DNA of 64,000 nt from Frankiales bacterium. GTDB taxonomy: Bacteria; Actinomycetota; Actinomycetes; Mycobacteriales; SCTD01. Shown piece by piece: positions 46,475-54,161 of this stretch. The notes below the pieces were generated by a model, which saw nothing but the letters and a program-made list of their open reading frames with translations, made no database searches and was not told the DNA's origin. Where the stretch lies: contig JAODND010000020.1 of NCBI GenBank assembly GCA_025465465.1, positions 1 through 64,000 on the forward strand, read 5' to 3'. A program made the position numbers and the translations under genes. Each line of letters starts with the position of its first letter. Positions within the stretch are counted from its first letter, which is position 1.

Positions 46475-48447
46475 CCAACTTCGTCACGTTCACCGTCATC
46501 GGGATCGTCGTGGGCGCCACCTACGCGATCGCGGCGAGCGGCCTGGTGCTCACCTACGCCACGTCGAACGTCTTCAACATGGCGCACGGCGCCGTCGGCA
46601 TGTTCATGACCTTCCTCTACTGGGAGGTCTCCGTGAACCAGGGGTGGCCGGTCTGGGTCGCGCTGCCCTTCGTGCTCGGGATCGCGGCCCCCGCCATGGG
46701 ACTCCTGCTCGAGCGGGTGATGATGCGAAGGCTCACGCAGGCCGACGTCACGATCTCGCTCGTCGTGACGGTGGGACTGCTGGTCGCCCTCATCGGTGTC
46801 GCCCAGACGATCTGGCCGCCGGCGGGCCGCAACATCGAGCAGTTCTTCAACGGCGACGCGGTGTCGTTCGGGATCGTGCGCGTCTCGGCACACCAGTTCA
46901 TCACGATGGGCGTCGCACTCGCGGTGGCCTTCGGCCTGTACGTGCTCCTCAACCGCACCCGGATCGGTACGGCGATGCGGGCCGTCGTCGACAACCGCGA
47001 GCTGCTCGCGCTGCACGGCGCCCGGCCCAACCTGCTCAGCGGACTGGCGTGGGCGCTCGGCTCGTCGCTGGCGGCGCTCGCCGGCATCCTGCTCGCCCCG
47101 CAGCTGACCCTGGACTACACCACCCTGACGTTCCTGGTCGTGAGCGCCTACGCCGCGGCGATGGTCGGCAGGCTGAAGAGCCTTCCGAAGACCTTCGTGG
47201 GCGCCATCGTGCTGGGGCTCCTCATCAACTACGCGACCTGGGCCTACATCTCGCTGCCCAAGAGCGTCCTCACCTCGGACTTCGGGCAGGTCATCTACGG
47301 GGTCAAGAACTCGCTCCCGACGATCTTCCTGCTCCTCGTCATGCTGGCGCTGCCGCAGGAGAAGCTCCGCATCGGCCGCATCAGCGGCACCAAGCTGCCG
47401 AAGCTGCCGTCCTGGCCCGTCGCCCTCGCCTGGTCGGCGGTCTTCATCGTCGGCACCTACCTGCTCACCGGCCAGTTCGGGGACGCGAACAACTCGCGCT
47501 TCGGCCAGGCCATGTGCCTGCCCCTCATCATGCTGTCCCTGGTGCTGCTGGTCGGCTACGGCGGCGACGTCTCGCTCATGCAGCTCAGCTTCGTCGGCAT
47601 GGGCGTGCTCGTGGCGGCGCGAGGCTTCACCATCCCGGGCACGGGGATCGGGTTCCACCCGCAGGTGTCGGTGCTGTCGATCGTCACCGCCTTCCTGCTG
47701 ACGGCGATGATCGGAGCCATCGTCGCGGTGCCGGCGCTGCGGTTGCGCGGGCTCTACATCGGGCTGGGCACGCTCGCTCTCGCCGCGGCGATCGACCGCA
47801 TCGTCTTCAACACCAAGCTGCTCGGGTTCGGCAACGAGGGCTCGACCGTCAACGCCAACCGGCCCGGCTGGCTGCAGAGCGAGCAGTCGTTTGCGATGGC
47901 CGTCGTCGTCGCCTTCGTCGTCATGGGCCTGATGGTGCTGTCCATCCGTCGCGGCAAGTACGGCCGCATCCTGCTGGCCACCCGCGACTCCCAAGCCGCA
48001 TGTGCCACGTTGGGCTTCAGCACGACGATCACGAGGGTTGCGGTCTTCGCCGTCTCTGCCGGCCTCGCGGGCGTCGCTGGCGTGTTCTTCGCCGGTGAGC
48101 ACATCTCCGTGAGCACCTATGACGTGTTCTTCTTCAAGAGCCTGCCGCTGCTGCTGTTTGCCACGGTCTTCGGTGTCACCTCGATCTCGGGCGTCCTCGT
48201 CGGCGGGCTGGTCTACGGCCTCATCGGCTATGCACCCACCACCGTCGGCAACCTCGCCTCGGTCGTGCTGCTGCTCGGCATCCTGCTGCTGGGCGGCAAC
48301 CCCAACGGCCTCGTCGGGCTCATCTTCGAGCAGGCCCGCAAGGTGCCGCTGCCCTGGCGGCGCGGTGGCCTGCCGGTGGAGGCCGAGCCCTACCCGACGC
48401 ACAACCCGGCCCGCAGCGCGCTGGAGGCCCCCGTTGGCACTGCTTGA
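46471..48447 (+). CDS. Branched-chain amino acid-type ABC transporter permease, LivH-LivM fusion
   Basis: Membrane protein of 658 residues. The first half (1-290) is LivH-like: VVGATYAIAASGLVLTYATSNVFNMAHGA, then LLERVMMRRL. The second half (from about 335) is LivM-like, with VGYGGDVSLMQLSFVGMG and a late RIAATRDSQAA-like coupling segment (LATRDSQAACATLG). LivH and LivM are normally two proteins, so a single chain forms the whole pore. GTG 46471 is the only start. It lies where mycobacteria place yrbE4A/mce4, so a sterol or steroid cargo is proposed by context only. Confidence 0.88.
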   Translation: MTNFVTFTVIGIVVGATYAIAASGLVLTYATSNVFNMAHGAVGMFMTFLYWEVSVNQGWPVWVALPFVLGIAAPAMGLLLERVMMRRLTQADVTISLVVTVGLLVALIGVAQTIWPPAGRNIEQFFNGDAVSFGIVRVSAHQFITMGVALAVAFGLYVLLNRTRIGTAMRAVVDNRELLALHGARPNLLSGLAWALGSSLAALAGILLAPQLTLDYTTLTFLVVSAYAAAMVGRLKSLPKTFVGAIVLGLLINYATWAYISLPKSVLTSDFGQVIYGVKNSLPTIFLLLVMLALPQEKLRIGRISGTKLPKLPSWPVALAWSAVFIVGTYLLTGQFGDANNSRFGQAMCLPLIMLSLVLLVGYGGDVSLMQLSFVGMGVLVAARGFTIPGTGIGFHPQVSVLSIVTAFLLTAMIGAIVAVPALRLRGLYIGLGTLALAAAIDRIVFNTKLLGFGNEGSTVNANRPGWLQSEQSFAMAVVVAFVVMGLMVLSIRRGKYGRILLATRDSQAACATLGFSTTITRVAVFAVSAGLAGVAGVFFAGEHISVSTYDVFFFKSLPLLLFATVFGVTSISGVLVGGLVYGLIGYAPTTVGNLASVVLLLGILLLGGNPNGLVGLIFEQARKVPLPWRRGGLPVEAEPYPTHNPARSALEAPVGTA

Positions 48448-49177
48448 GGTCGATGAGGTGTTCGTCCGCTTCGGCGGCGTCGTGGCTGTCAACGGGGCGA
48501 GCTTCGACGTCGACGAGGGCAAGATCGTCGGTCTGATGGGTCCGAACGGTGCCGGCAAGACGACGCTGTTCAACGTCATCACCGGGTTGCAGGAGCCGAC
48601 CTCGGGTCGAGTTCGGTTCAACGGCAAGGACATCAGCAAGGTGGCCCCCCGCCAGCGGGCGCTCGGCGGCATCGGCCGCACGTTCCAGCGGCTCGAGGTC
48701 TTCGGGTCGCTCTCGGTCGGCGACAACATCCGGGTCGCCGCCGAGATGCGGGGCATCAGCCGCCCGGAGCGGGTCCGCGACGAGCTGCTCGACAGGGTCG
48801 GGCTGCGAGCCTTCGCCGACGTGACGGCCGACTCGGTGCCGACCGGTATCGCCCGTCTCACCGAGCTGGCGCGCGCCCTTGCCTGTGACCCGAGACTGCT
48901 GCTGCTCGACGAGCCGTCCAGCGGCCTGAGCGAGGTGGAGACCGACGACTTCGCCCGGCTGATCCGCTCGCTCGCCGACGAGGGCAAGTCGATCCTCATC
49001 GTCGAGCACGACGTCGAGCTGGTGCTCGGTCTGTGCTCGACCATCCACGTCCTCGACTTCGGCAGCATCATCTCGAGCGGTACACCTGCCGAGGTGCAGG
49101 CCGACCAGCGCGTCCAGGACGCCTACCTCGGTGCCGACACCGAGGCCGCTGAAGCGCTCGAGGAGGTGGGCGCGTGA
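48434..49177 (+). CDS. ABC transporter ATP-binding protein, LivG-like
   Basis: A cytoplasmic ATPase of 247 residues. Walker A is GPNGAGKTT (36-44), the Q-loop is in RTFQRLEVF, Walker B is LLLLDEP (155-161) and the switch His is in VEHDVELV. The signature (C-loop) is unusual: VPTGIARLTELARAL at 135-149 in place of a Gly-Gln motif. TTG 48434 is taken as start, overlapping the permease by 14 bases. It pairs with the next ATPase. Confidence 0.85.
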   Translation: MALLEVDEVFVRFGGVVAVNGASFDVDEGKIVGLMGPNGAGKTTLFNVITGLQEPTSGRVRFNGKDISKVAPRQRALGGIGRTFQRLEVFGSLSVGDNIRVAAEMRGISRPERVRDELLDRVGLRAFADVTADSVPTGIARLTELARALACDPRLLLLDEPSSGLSEVETDDFARLIRSLADEGKSILIVEHDVELVLGLCSTIHVLDFGSIISSGTPAEVQADQRVQDAYLGADTEAAEALEEVGA

Positions 49178-49890
49178 CCGGCCGCACCAACGCCCTCGAC
49201 GTCATCGACCTCACGGCCGGCTATGGCCGCATCGAGGTGCTGCACTCCGTGTCGTTCTCCGTGCCTGTGGGTGCGGTCGTCGCGCTGCTCGGCCCCAACG
49301 GCGCTGGGAAGACCACCACGCTCAACTGCATCAGCGGCGTGCTGTCCCCGACGAGCGGCCACGTCCACCTCAACGGTCACCACGTCAACGGCGCGGCCGC
49401 CGACAAGCTGGCGCGAGCCGGTCTCTGCACGATCCCCGAGGGACGCGGGATCTTCCCGAACCTCACGGTCACCGAAAACGTCTCCCTGTTCGCCTTCGCG
49501 TCGCAGACGAGCCCGAAGGACATCGAGGAGCGCACCTTCACGCAGTTCCCCCGGCTGCAGGAGCGTCGCTCCCAGCTGGCGGGCAAGCTGTCCGGTGGCG
49601 AGCAGCAGATGCTCGCCATGGCCCGCGCGCTGTCGAGCGACCCGGCCATGCTGCTGCTCGACGAGCTGTCAATGGGTCTTGCCCCGAAGATCGTCGAGGA
49701 CCTCTACGAGATCGTGGCCGACATCGGACGGCAGGGCATCTCGGTGCTGGTCGTCGAGCAGTTCGCCCGCCGTGCCCTGGCCGTCGCCCAGCTGGGGATC
49801 GTCATGGTCCAGGGGCGCATCACCGCTGTCGGCGAACCCGCCGACATCTACGACGAGCTCTCTGCCGCCTACCTCGGAGGTGCCGCATGA
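49174..49890 (+). CDS. ABC transporter ATP-binding protein, LivF-like
   Basis: Second ATPase of the transporter, 238 residues. Walker A GPNGAGKTT (40-48), the LivF segment IPEGRGIFPNLTVTENV, a normal signature LSGGEQQMLAMARAL (139-153) and Walker B LLLDELSMGL. GTG 49174 overlaps the LivG-like stop (GTGA) and the next gene overlaps this one's stop (ATGA), so the whole block is one tightly coupled operon. The two ATPases would give one degenerate and one canonical C-loop. Confidence 0.9.
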   Translation: MTGRTNALDVIDLTAGYGRIEVLHSVSFSVPVGAVVALLGPNGAGKTTTLNCISGVLSPTSGHVHLNGHHVNGAAADKLARAGLCTIPEGRGIFPNLTVTENVSLFAFASQTSPKDIEERTFTQFPRLQERRSQLAGKLSGGEQQMLAMARALSSDPAMLLLDELSMGLAPKIVEDLYEIVADIGRQGISVLVVEQFARRALAVAQLGIVMVQGRITAVGEPADIYDELSAAYLGGAA

Positions 49891-51323
49891 ACCCAGCTCT
49901 TCTTCTGCGCCGGATCGGCACGGTCGCCGTCGTCTGCACCCTCACGGCAGGCGGCCTTCCCCTTGCGCAACCTGGCAACGCGGACACCGTGCGCACCGAC
50001 ACGACGCTGGGCGGCTTCGCCGTGAACGTGGAGGCGGCACCGTTCAAGGTGCTCGTCGACGACCCCAATGCCGCGATCCCTCGTCCCACGGGCACCGCGG
50101 TCGTGGAAGGCGACCCGAACTACACGCTCGCGTCGGTGTCGACCGGGCCCAACGCGAGAGGGCTCGCCAGCACGGTCTGGCCCGGCAACCTGTTCGGGGA
50201 GGGGCTCGCGCAGGTGGCGCCCGGCGCGCCGGCCTACCCGTTCAAGGCAGAGGCGCGCTACCCCGACCAGCCCTACACGCAGGACGGGAAGGACGGCGGT
50301 CAGCTGACGCACGCCTCGGCGAGCGGGCTGGACGCCATCGGCACCGCGCTGGGCGCACCGAAGACGGTGCCCGGTCAGGTGGACATCGGCGACGTGCAGT
50401 CGGTCTCGACGGCCACGGTCAACGACAAGAACGTCGCCGTGGGCACCGCCATCAGCAAGGTCTCCGACATCGACCTGCTCGGTGGGATCATCCACATCGG
50501 CTCGGTCAAGACCGAGCTCACCGCCACCAGTGACGCGAAGAAGCCGGGCTCCAGCGGCACGACGACGGTCAGCGGGTTCACCGTCGCGGGCCAGGGCTAC
50601 ACGATCGACGACAAGGGCGCGCACGTTGCGGGCACCAACAACGCCCTCCCGGCTCTCACCGGCCTCGACCCGCTCAAGGCGCTCGGCATCACGGTCTCCG
50701 GCATCGCGCAGACCGCGACCAAGGACGCCAGCACCGCCAGCCGCAGCGCGACCGGACTCGTCATCAAGGTGGACACGGCCGCGCTCAAGACAAAGCTGGC
50801 GCCGGTGCTCGGCGCACTGCGCGGCCCCTACACGACCGTGGTCAGCACCTACATCCCGCCGGCCCAGCAGGGCAACTTCTACTACCTCATGAACGCGACG
50901 CCCTCGGTGGCCTTCGTGCTCGGCGCAGGCAACGTCAGCTCGGCAGCCGTACTGCCCCTGTCGTTCAGCTTCCCGCCCTCGACGTTCCCGACCGGTCCGG
51001 CGCCGCTCGGTGGCGCGACCGGTCCGGTCGCCGGGCAGCCACCGCTGGCCACCAACCCCGGTGTCGGCACGGCCCTGCCGCCGACCGTCTCCGCGCCGGG
51101 CCCGGTGCTCAACGCTCCCGGCCTCGTCAACACGGCGAGCACCGGTGACGCAGCCTTCGGCGGCATCCCGGCCGGGTGGCTGGCGCTCGCCGCCCTCGTC
51201 GCGGGAGGCCTTGGCTGGCTGCTGATGCGCCTGCTGGGACTGGCAGGTGGAGTGCCTCTCGGGTTCGGGTGCCGACTCGGCGCTCCGACCTCCGTCCCGA
51301 ACCTCCGGAGCGTGACCGCATGA
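49887..51323 (+). CDS. Secreted, C-terminally membrane-anchored protein of unknown function
   Basis: A protein of 478 residues. A signal peptide (1-32) leads to a large extracellular region rich in Thr, Ser, Ala and Gly with likely beta structure (40-350), then a Pro/Gly-rich linker (355-425) and one transmembrane helix (about 431-452) followed by a short tail. The build is that of an actinobacterial surface protein held in the membrane. It is inside the ABC operon with ATGA overlaps on both sides, so it is probably part of the uptake system, such as an envelope receptor or shuttle. No homologous family is named with confidence. Confidence 0.78.
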   Translation: MNPALLLRRIGTVAVVCTLTAGGLPLAQPGNADTVRTDTTLGGFAVNVEAAPFKVLVDDPNAAIPRPTGTAVVEGDPNYTLASVSTGPNARGLASTVWPGNLFGEGLAQVAPGAPAYPFKAEARYPDQPYTQDGKDGGQLTHASASGLDAIGTALGAPKTVPGQVDIGDVQSVSTATVNDKNVAVGTAISKVSDIDLLGGIIHIGSVKTELTATSDAKKPGSSGTTTVSGFTVAGQGYTIDDKGAHVAGTNNALPALTGLDPLKALGITVSGIAQTATKDASTASRSATGLVIKVDTAALKTKLAPVLGALRGPYTTVVSTYIPPAQQGNFYYLMNATPSVAFVLGAGNVSSAAVLPLSFSFPPSTFPTGPAPLGGATGPVAGQPPLATNPGVGTALPPTVSAPGPVLNAPGLVNTASTGDAAFGGIPAGWLALAALVAGGLGWLLMRLLGLAGGVPLGFGCRLGAPTSVPNLRSVTA

Positions 51324-51832
51324 CCTCTCCGACGACGTCTCGGATCCGCGGGGTCGAGAGCATCCTCGCGATCGTCAGCGCTGTGGTGCTGCCTCTGGGC
51401 CTGGCCATGATCCTGCTCGGCTGGTACGGCGCGGCACACTCGTCGTACCTGTTCGAGCAGGTGCCCTACCTCATCAGCGGCGGACTGCTCGGGCTCGGCC
51501 TGGTGATGACCGGCGGGTTGCTCTACTTCGGCTCCTGGATCGCCAGAAGTGCTGCCCAGCAGCAGAAGCAGGGGGAGGAGGTCGCGGAGCTGCTGCGCGA
51601 GATCCGGGACGGGATGCGCACAGGTCCGGTCACCGTCCCCTCTGCCCGCAAGGCTGCGAGCCGCAACGGGTCCAGCCCGTTCGTGGCCACGGCAAAGGGG
51701 GGCATGCTCCACCGCCCCGACTGTGCCGTCGTCGCCGGACGGGACGACCTGCGCTCGATCTCCGCCTCCGGTGAGGGTCTCGCGCCCTGCTCGCTGTGCT
51801 CCCCGCTCGACGCCGAGCTACCCGTCTCCTGA
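51320..51832 (+). CDS. Small membrane protein with a Cys/His C-terminal motif
   Basis: A protein of 170 residues with two membrane helices (about 15-37 and 47-70), a charged coiled region (EEVAELLREIRDG) and a C-terminal segment MLHRPDCAVVAGRDDLR...PCSLC. The His and three Cys could bind metal, a motif also seen at the end of other actinobacterial membrane proteins. ATG 51320 overlaps the previous stop. Its role in the transporter operon is unknown. Confidence 0.75.
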   Translation: MTSPTTSRIRGVESILAIVSAVVLPLGLAMILLGWYGAAHSSYLFEQVPYLISGGLLGLGLVMTGGLLYFGSWIARSAAQQQKQGEEVAELLREIRDGMRTGPVTVPSARKAASRNGSSPFVATAKGGMLHRPDCAVVAGRDDLRSISASGEGLAPCSLCSPLDAELPVS

Positions 51833-51877
51833 CGGCACTTCCCCGCCGCACCCGTCCCAGACAAGGAACCCTCTGCG

Positions 51878-53419
51878 ATGCCCTCACGCAGCCCCGTCGC
51901 CCGTCGTCTCGCCGTCGTGCTCGCCCTGAGCGGTCTCGCGACCGCGGCCTGTGGCGCGCGGCTCAGCCCTACCCAGCGGACCGCTGCGCTGTCGCAGGGC
52001 AGCGGCGGAGGCAGCGGCAGCACCGGTAGCGGCGCCACCGGCAGCACCGGCAGCAGCACGGGTACGACGGGCACGACGGGCACGACGGGGACGACCGGCA
52101 CCAGCGGCACGAGCTCGACAGGGACGACCGGGAGCACAGGCACGAGCGGCGCGACCGGGACCTCGGGCGCGACCGGGACCACGGGGACCGGTGGTGGCGA
52201 CTTCACCAAGGCGCCGCCCGGCGGTAACGGTGGGAAGACCGACGTCGGGATCACGGCCAACTCGATCACCATCTACAACATCAGTGACGTGAGCGGCGCG
52301 GTGCCGGGCCTGTTCGAGGACGCCCGCTTCGCCACGCAGGCCTACGTCAAGTACTTCACGGCGCGCTACGGCACCCTCTACGGACGCAAGATCATCCTCA
52401 AGACCCTCGACAGCCAGCTCGACGCCGGTGCCAACCGCAGCGCCGCCCTCGACCTGTGCTCGAACGGGTTCGCCGGCGTCGGGTCGATCTCGGCCTTCGA
52501 CCAGGGTGCGGCCGGTCCCGAGCAGCAGTGCGGGGTCCCGGATGTCCGCGGCATCGCCACGACCGACCAGATCAAGGCCGTCCCGAACGTCTACCCCGCC
52601 AACGCCGCCGGCACCGGCCACTTCCGCGGGCTCGCGCAGTTCGCCTGGGCCGCCACGTCGAAGGACGCGAAGATCCGCGCCTCGATCAAGAAGGCCGGCT
52701 ACGTCTACAGCGACGGCGACGTGACCCGCCAGCAGTCCTCGCAGGACGAGGAGGCGTACACGAAGGCGTACGGCTTCAACTGGATCGCCGACGAGCCGGT
52801 GCCGACGTCGGCCACCGACTACACGGCCACCGTCGCCGACCTCAAGAAGAAGGGCGTCCAGTTCGTGACGTTCTCCGGTGCCTACCAGCAGGCGGCCAAC
52901 CTCGCGAAGACGTTTGCGGCGCAGGACTACCACCCGGTGGTGTGGGAGCCGACGGTGACCGCCTACACGCCCGACTACCTGAGCCAGGCGGGCTCCGCCG
53001 CCGAGGGCACCTACGTCGCTATCCAGCCCACGCTGCTGGAGGAGATCCAGGCCAGCCCGGAGCTGCAGCTCTATGCCCAGTGGCTCGGGCAGATCAAGCC
53101 GGGTGCCACCCCCACCGACCTGGGGCAGTTCGCCTGGGGCGCGTCCGCGCTGTTCTTCCAGGAGATGATCAAGCTCGGTCCGAAGCCCACGCGCAAGGGC
53201 CTGCTGGCCCTGCTCGCGAAGGAGCACAACTACACGGACAACGGCCTGTTCCCAGGTCAGGACGTGGGCGGCCGAAAGCTGGGCGACTGCATCCAGATCA
53301 CCCAGGTGAAGAACGGCAAGTGGGTACGGCAGGTGCCCGCGGCCGCGCACACCTGGCGCTGCCAGGACGGCTACTGGGACTTCACCACGGGCCGCAAGAT
53401 GCCGGGCTACCCGAAGTAG
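51878..53419 (+). CDS. ABC transporter substrate-binding lipoprotein (Peripla_BP_6 / LivK-like)
   Basis: Extracellular binding protein of 513 residues for the Liv-type transporter. A lipoprotein signal peptide ends ATAAC with the lipid-bearing Cys25. A Gly/Ser/Thr linker runs to about residue 105. The two-lobe domain starts VGITANSITIYNISDVSGA and includes VYSDGDVTRQ and a YTATVADLKKKGVQFVTF segment. The C-terminal pair of Cys is probably a disulfide. The ligand cannot be read from the sequence; in this context it may be a sterol, steroid acid or side-chain product. It starts 45 bases after the previous gene. Confidence 0.87.
   Translation: MPSRSPVARRLAVVLALSGLATAACGARLSPTQRTAALSQGSGGGSGSTGSGATGSTGSSTGTTGTTGTTGTTGTSGTSSTGTTGSTGTSGATGTSGATGTTGTGGGDFTKAPPGGNGGKTDVGITANSITIYNISDVSGAVPGLFEDARFATQAYVKYFTARYGTLYGRKIILKTLDSQLDAGANRSAALDLCSNGFAGVGSISAFDQGAAGPEQQCGVPDVRGIATTDQIKAVPNVYPANAAGTGHFRGLAQFAWAATSKDAKIRASIKKAGYVYSDGDVTRQQSSQDEEAYTKAYGFNWIADEPVPTSATDYTATVADLKKKGVQFVTFSGAYQQAANLAKTFAAQDYHPVVWEPTVTAYTPDYLSQAGSAAEGTYVAIQPTLLEEIQASPELQLYAQWLGQIKPGATPTDLGQFAWGASALFFQEMIKLGPKPTRKGLLALLAKEHNYTDNGLFPGQDVGGRKLGDCIQITQVKNGKWVRQVPAAAHTWRCQDGYWDFTTGRKMPGYPK
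51996..52194 (+). repeat. In-frame Gly/Thr/Ser tandem repeat (linker of the binding lipoprotein)
   Basis: Degenerate 9-base units of the GGNACNACG type encode runs such as TGTTGTTGTTGTSGTSS. It is a flexible tether between the lipid anchor and the binding domain. Such repeats change copy number easily. Confidence 0.75.
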
Positions 53420-53426
53420 GGGAAGC

Positions 53427-54026
53427 TCAGCCGTCGGCGAGCACGAGCCCGATCGCGAGGTGGATGTCGCGCCAGACGTCCGCGGCCTCGATGCGGCCGC
53501 CGAGCCACGCGATCTGCCGGGCGAACCACACGTCCTGCAGGATGGCGGCGAGCTCGACGTCGTGCTCCTGCACGCCGTCGTCGCCGCGGATCGCTTGGAC
53601 GATGAGGTCGCTCATCCCTTGCCGGACGGCGTTGACCTCCTGCGCCACCGTCACGTCTGCGGCCATCATGGCCCGCACCATCGCCTCGGTGAGCAACGGG
53701 TCGCGCTGCAGCGATCGGGTCGACCGCTCCAGCACGAAGCTGACGCGCTCGGCGCGGGTCTTGCCGGGTGGCTGGCGTTTCTGGAGCCGCTGCGAGAGCT
53801 GGTCGACCTCCGAGGCCATGGCCGAAACCAGCAGGTGCACCTTGGACGGGAAGTAGCGGTAGAGCGTGCCCAGAGCGACCTCGGAGCGCTCCGCGACTTC
53901 GCGCATCTGCACGGCCTCATAGCCGCCGCGGGAGGCGAGCGACAGCGTCGCGGCGATGATGCGCGTCCGACGTGCCCGTTGCGCTGCGGTCTCGCTGTCG
54001 ACCTGCGCCGGCGCTGTCGTGGTCAC
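53427..54026 (-). CDS. kstR: TetR-family repressor KstR (sterol catabolism)
   Basis: Controls the cholesterol/sterol regulon and is released by steroid-CoA intermediates. 199 residues. The helix-turn-helix at about 24-66 contains GGYEAVQMREVAERSEVALG followed by TLYRYFPSKVHLLVSAM, nearly the mycobacterial KstR sequence as I remember it. RDPLLTEAMVRA is in the ligand domain. GTG 54026 is chosen over an upstream TTG at 54044 because GGAGG lies 10 bases before it. It is divergent from the FadE34-like gene, as in mycobacteria, with two KstR-like boxes between, so it likely represses itself. Confidence 0.93.
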   Translation of the reverse strand: MTTTAPAQVDSETAAQRARRTRIIAATLSLASRGGYEAVQMREVAERSEVALGTLYRYFPSKVHLLVSAMASEVDQLSQRLQKRQPPGKTRAERVSFVLERSTRSLQRDPLLTEAMVRAMMAADVTVAQEVNAVRQGMSDLIVQAIRGDDGVQEHDVELAAILQDVWFARQIAWLGGRIEAADVWRDIHLAIGLVLADG

Positions 54027-54066
54027 GCGCTCACCTCCGTCCAAGCCGTCCGTGCCGGGAGAAAAC

Positions 54067-54080
54067 TAGCACCGGTTCTA
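54067..54080 (-). promoter_or_regulatory. KstR-like operator, kstR side
   Basis: The sequence tagcaccggttcta has one mismatch (CAC for AAC) from TNNAACNNGTTNNA. It is 41 bases before the kstR start, in an autoregulatory position. Confidence 0.65.
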
Positions 54081-54113
54081 CCCCGGTCCGGGGAGGCGAG
54101 ACGTGCCAGTAAC

Positions 54114-54127
54114 AGGAACGTGTTCTA
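54114..54127 (+). promoter_or_regulatory. KstR-like operator, FadE34 side
   Basis: The sequence aggaacgtgttcta has one mismatch at the first base. It is 35 bases before the ATG at 54162. Confidence 0.72.
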
Positions 54128-54161
54128 GTATCCCACACACCCAAGGGGAAGGCACCTGCAG

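Noticed and set aside
46303..49071. A 922-codon open frame on the minus strand across the ABC transporter genes
   Set aside because: It mirrors three clear plus-strand genes, is extremely rich in Arg, Asp, Glu, Gly and Gln, and shows no domain. It is a high-GC shadow frame.
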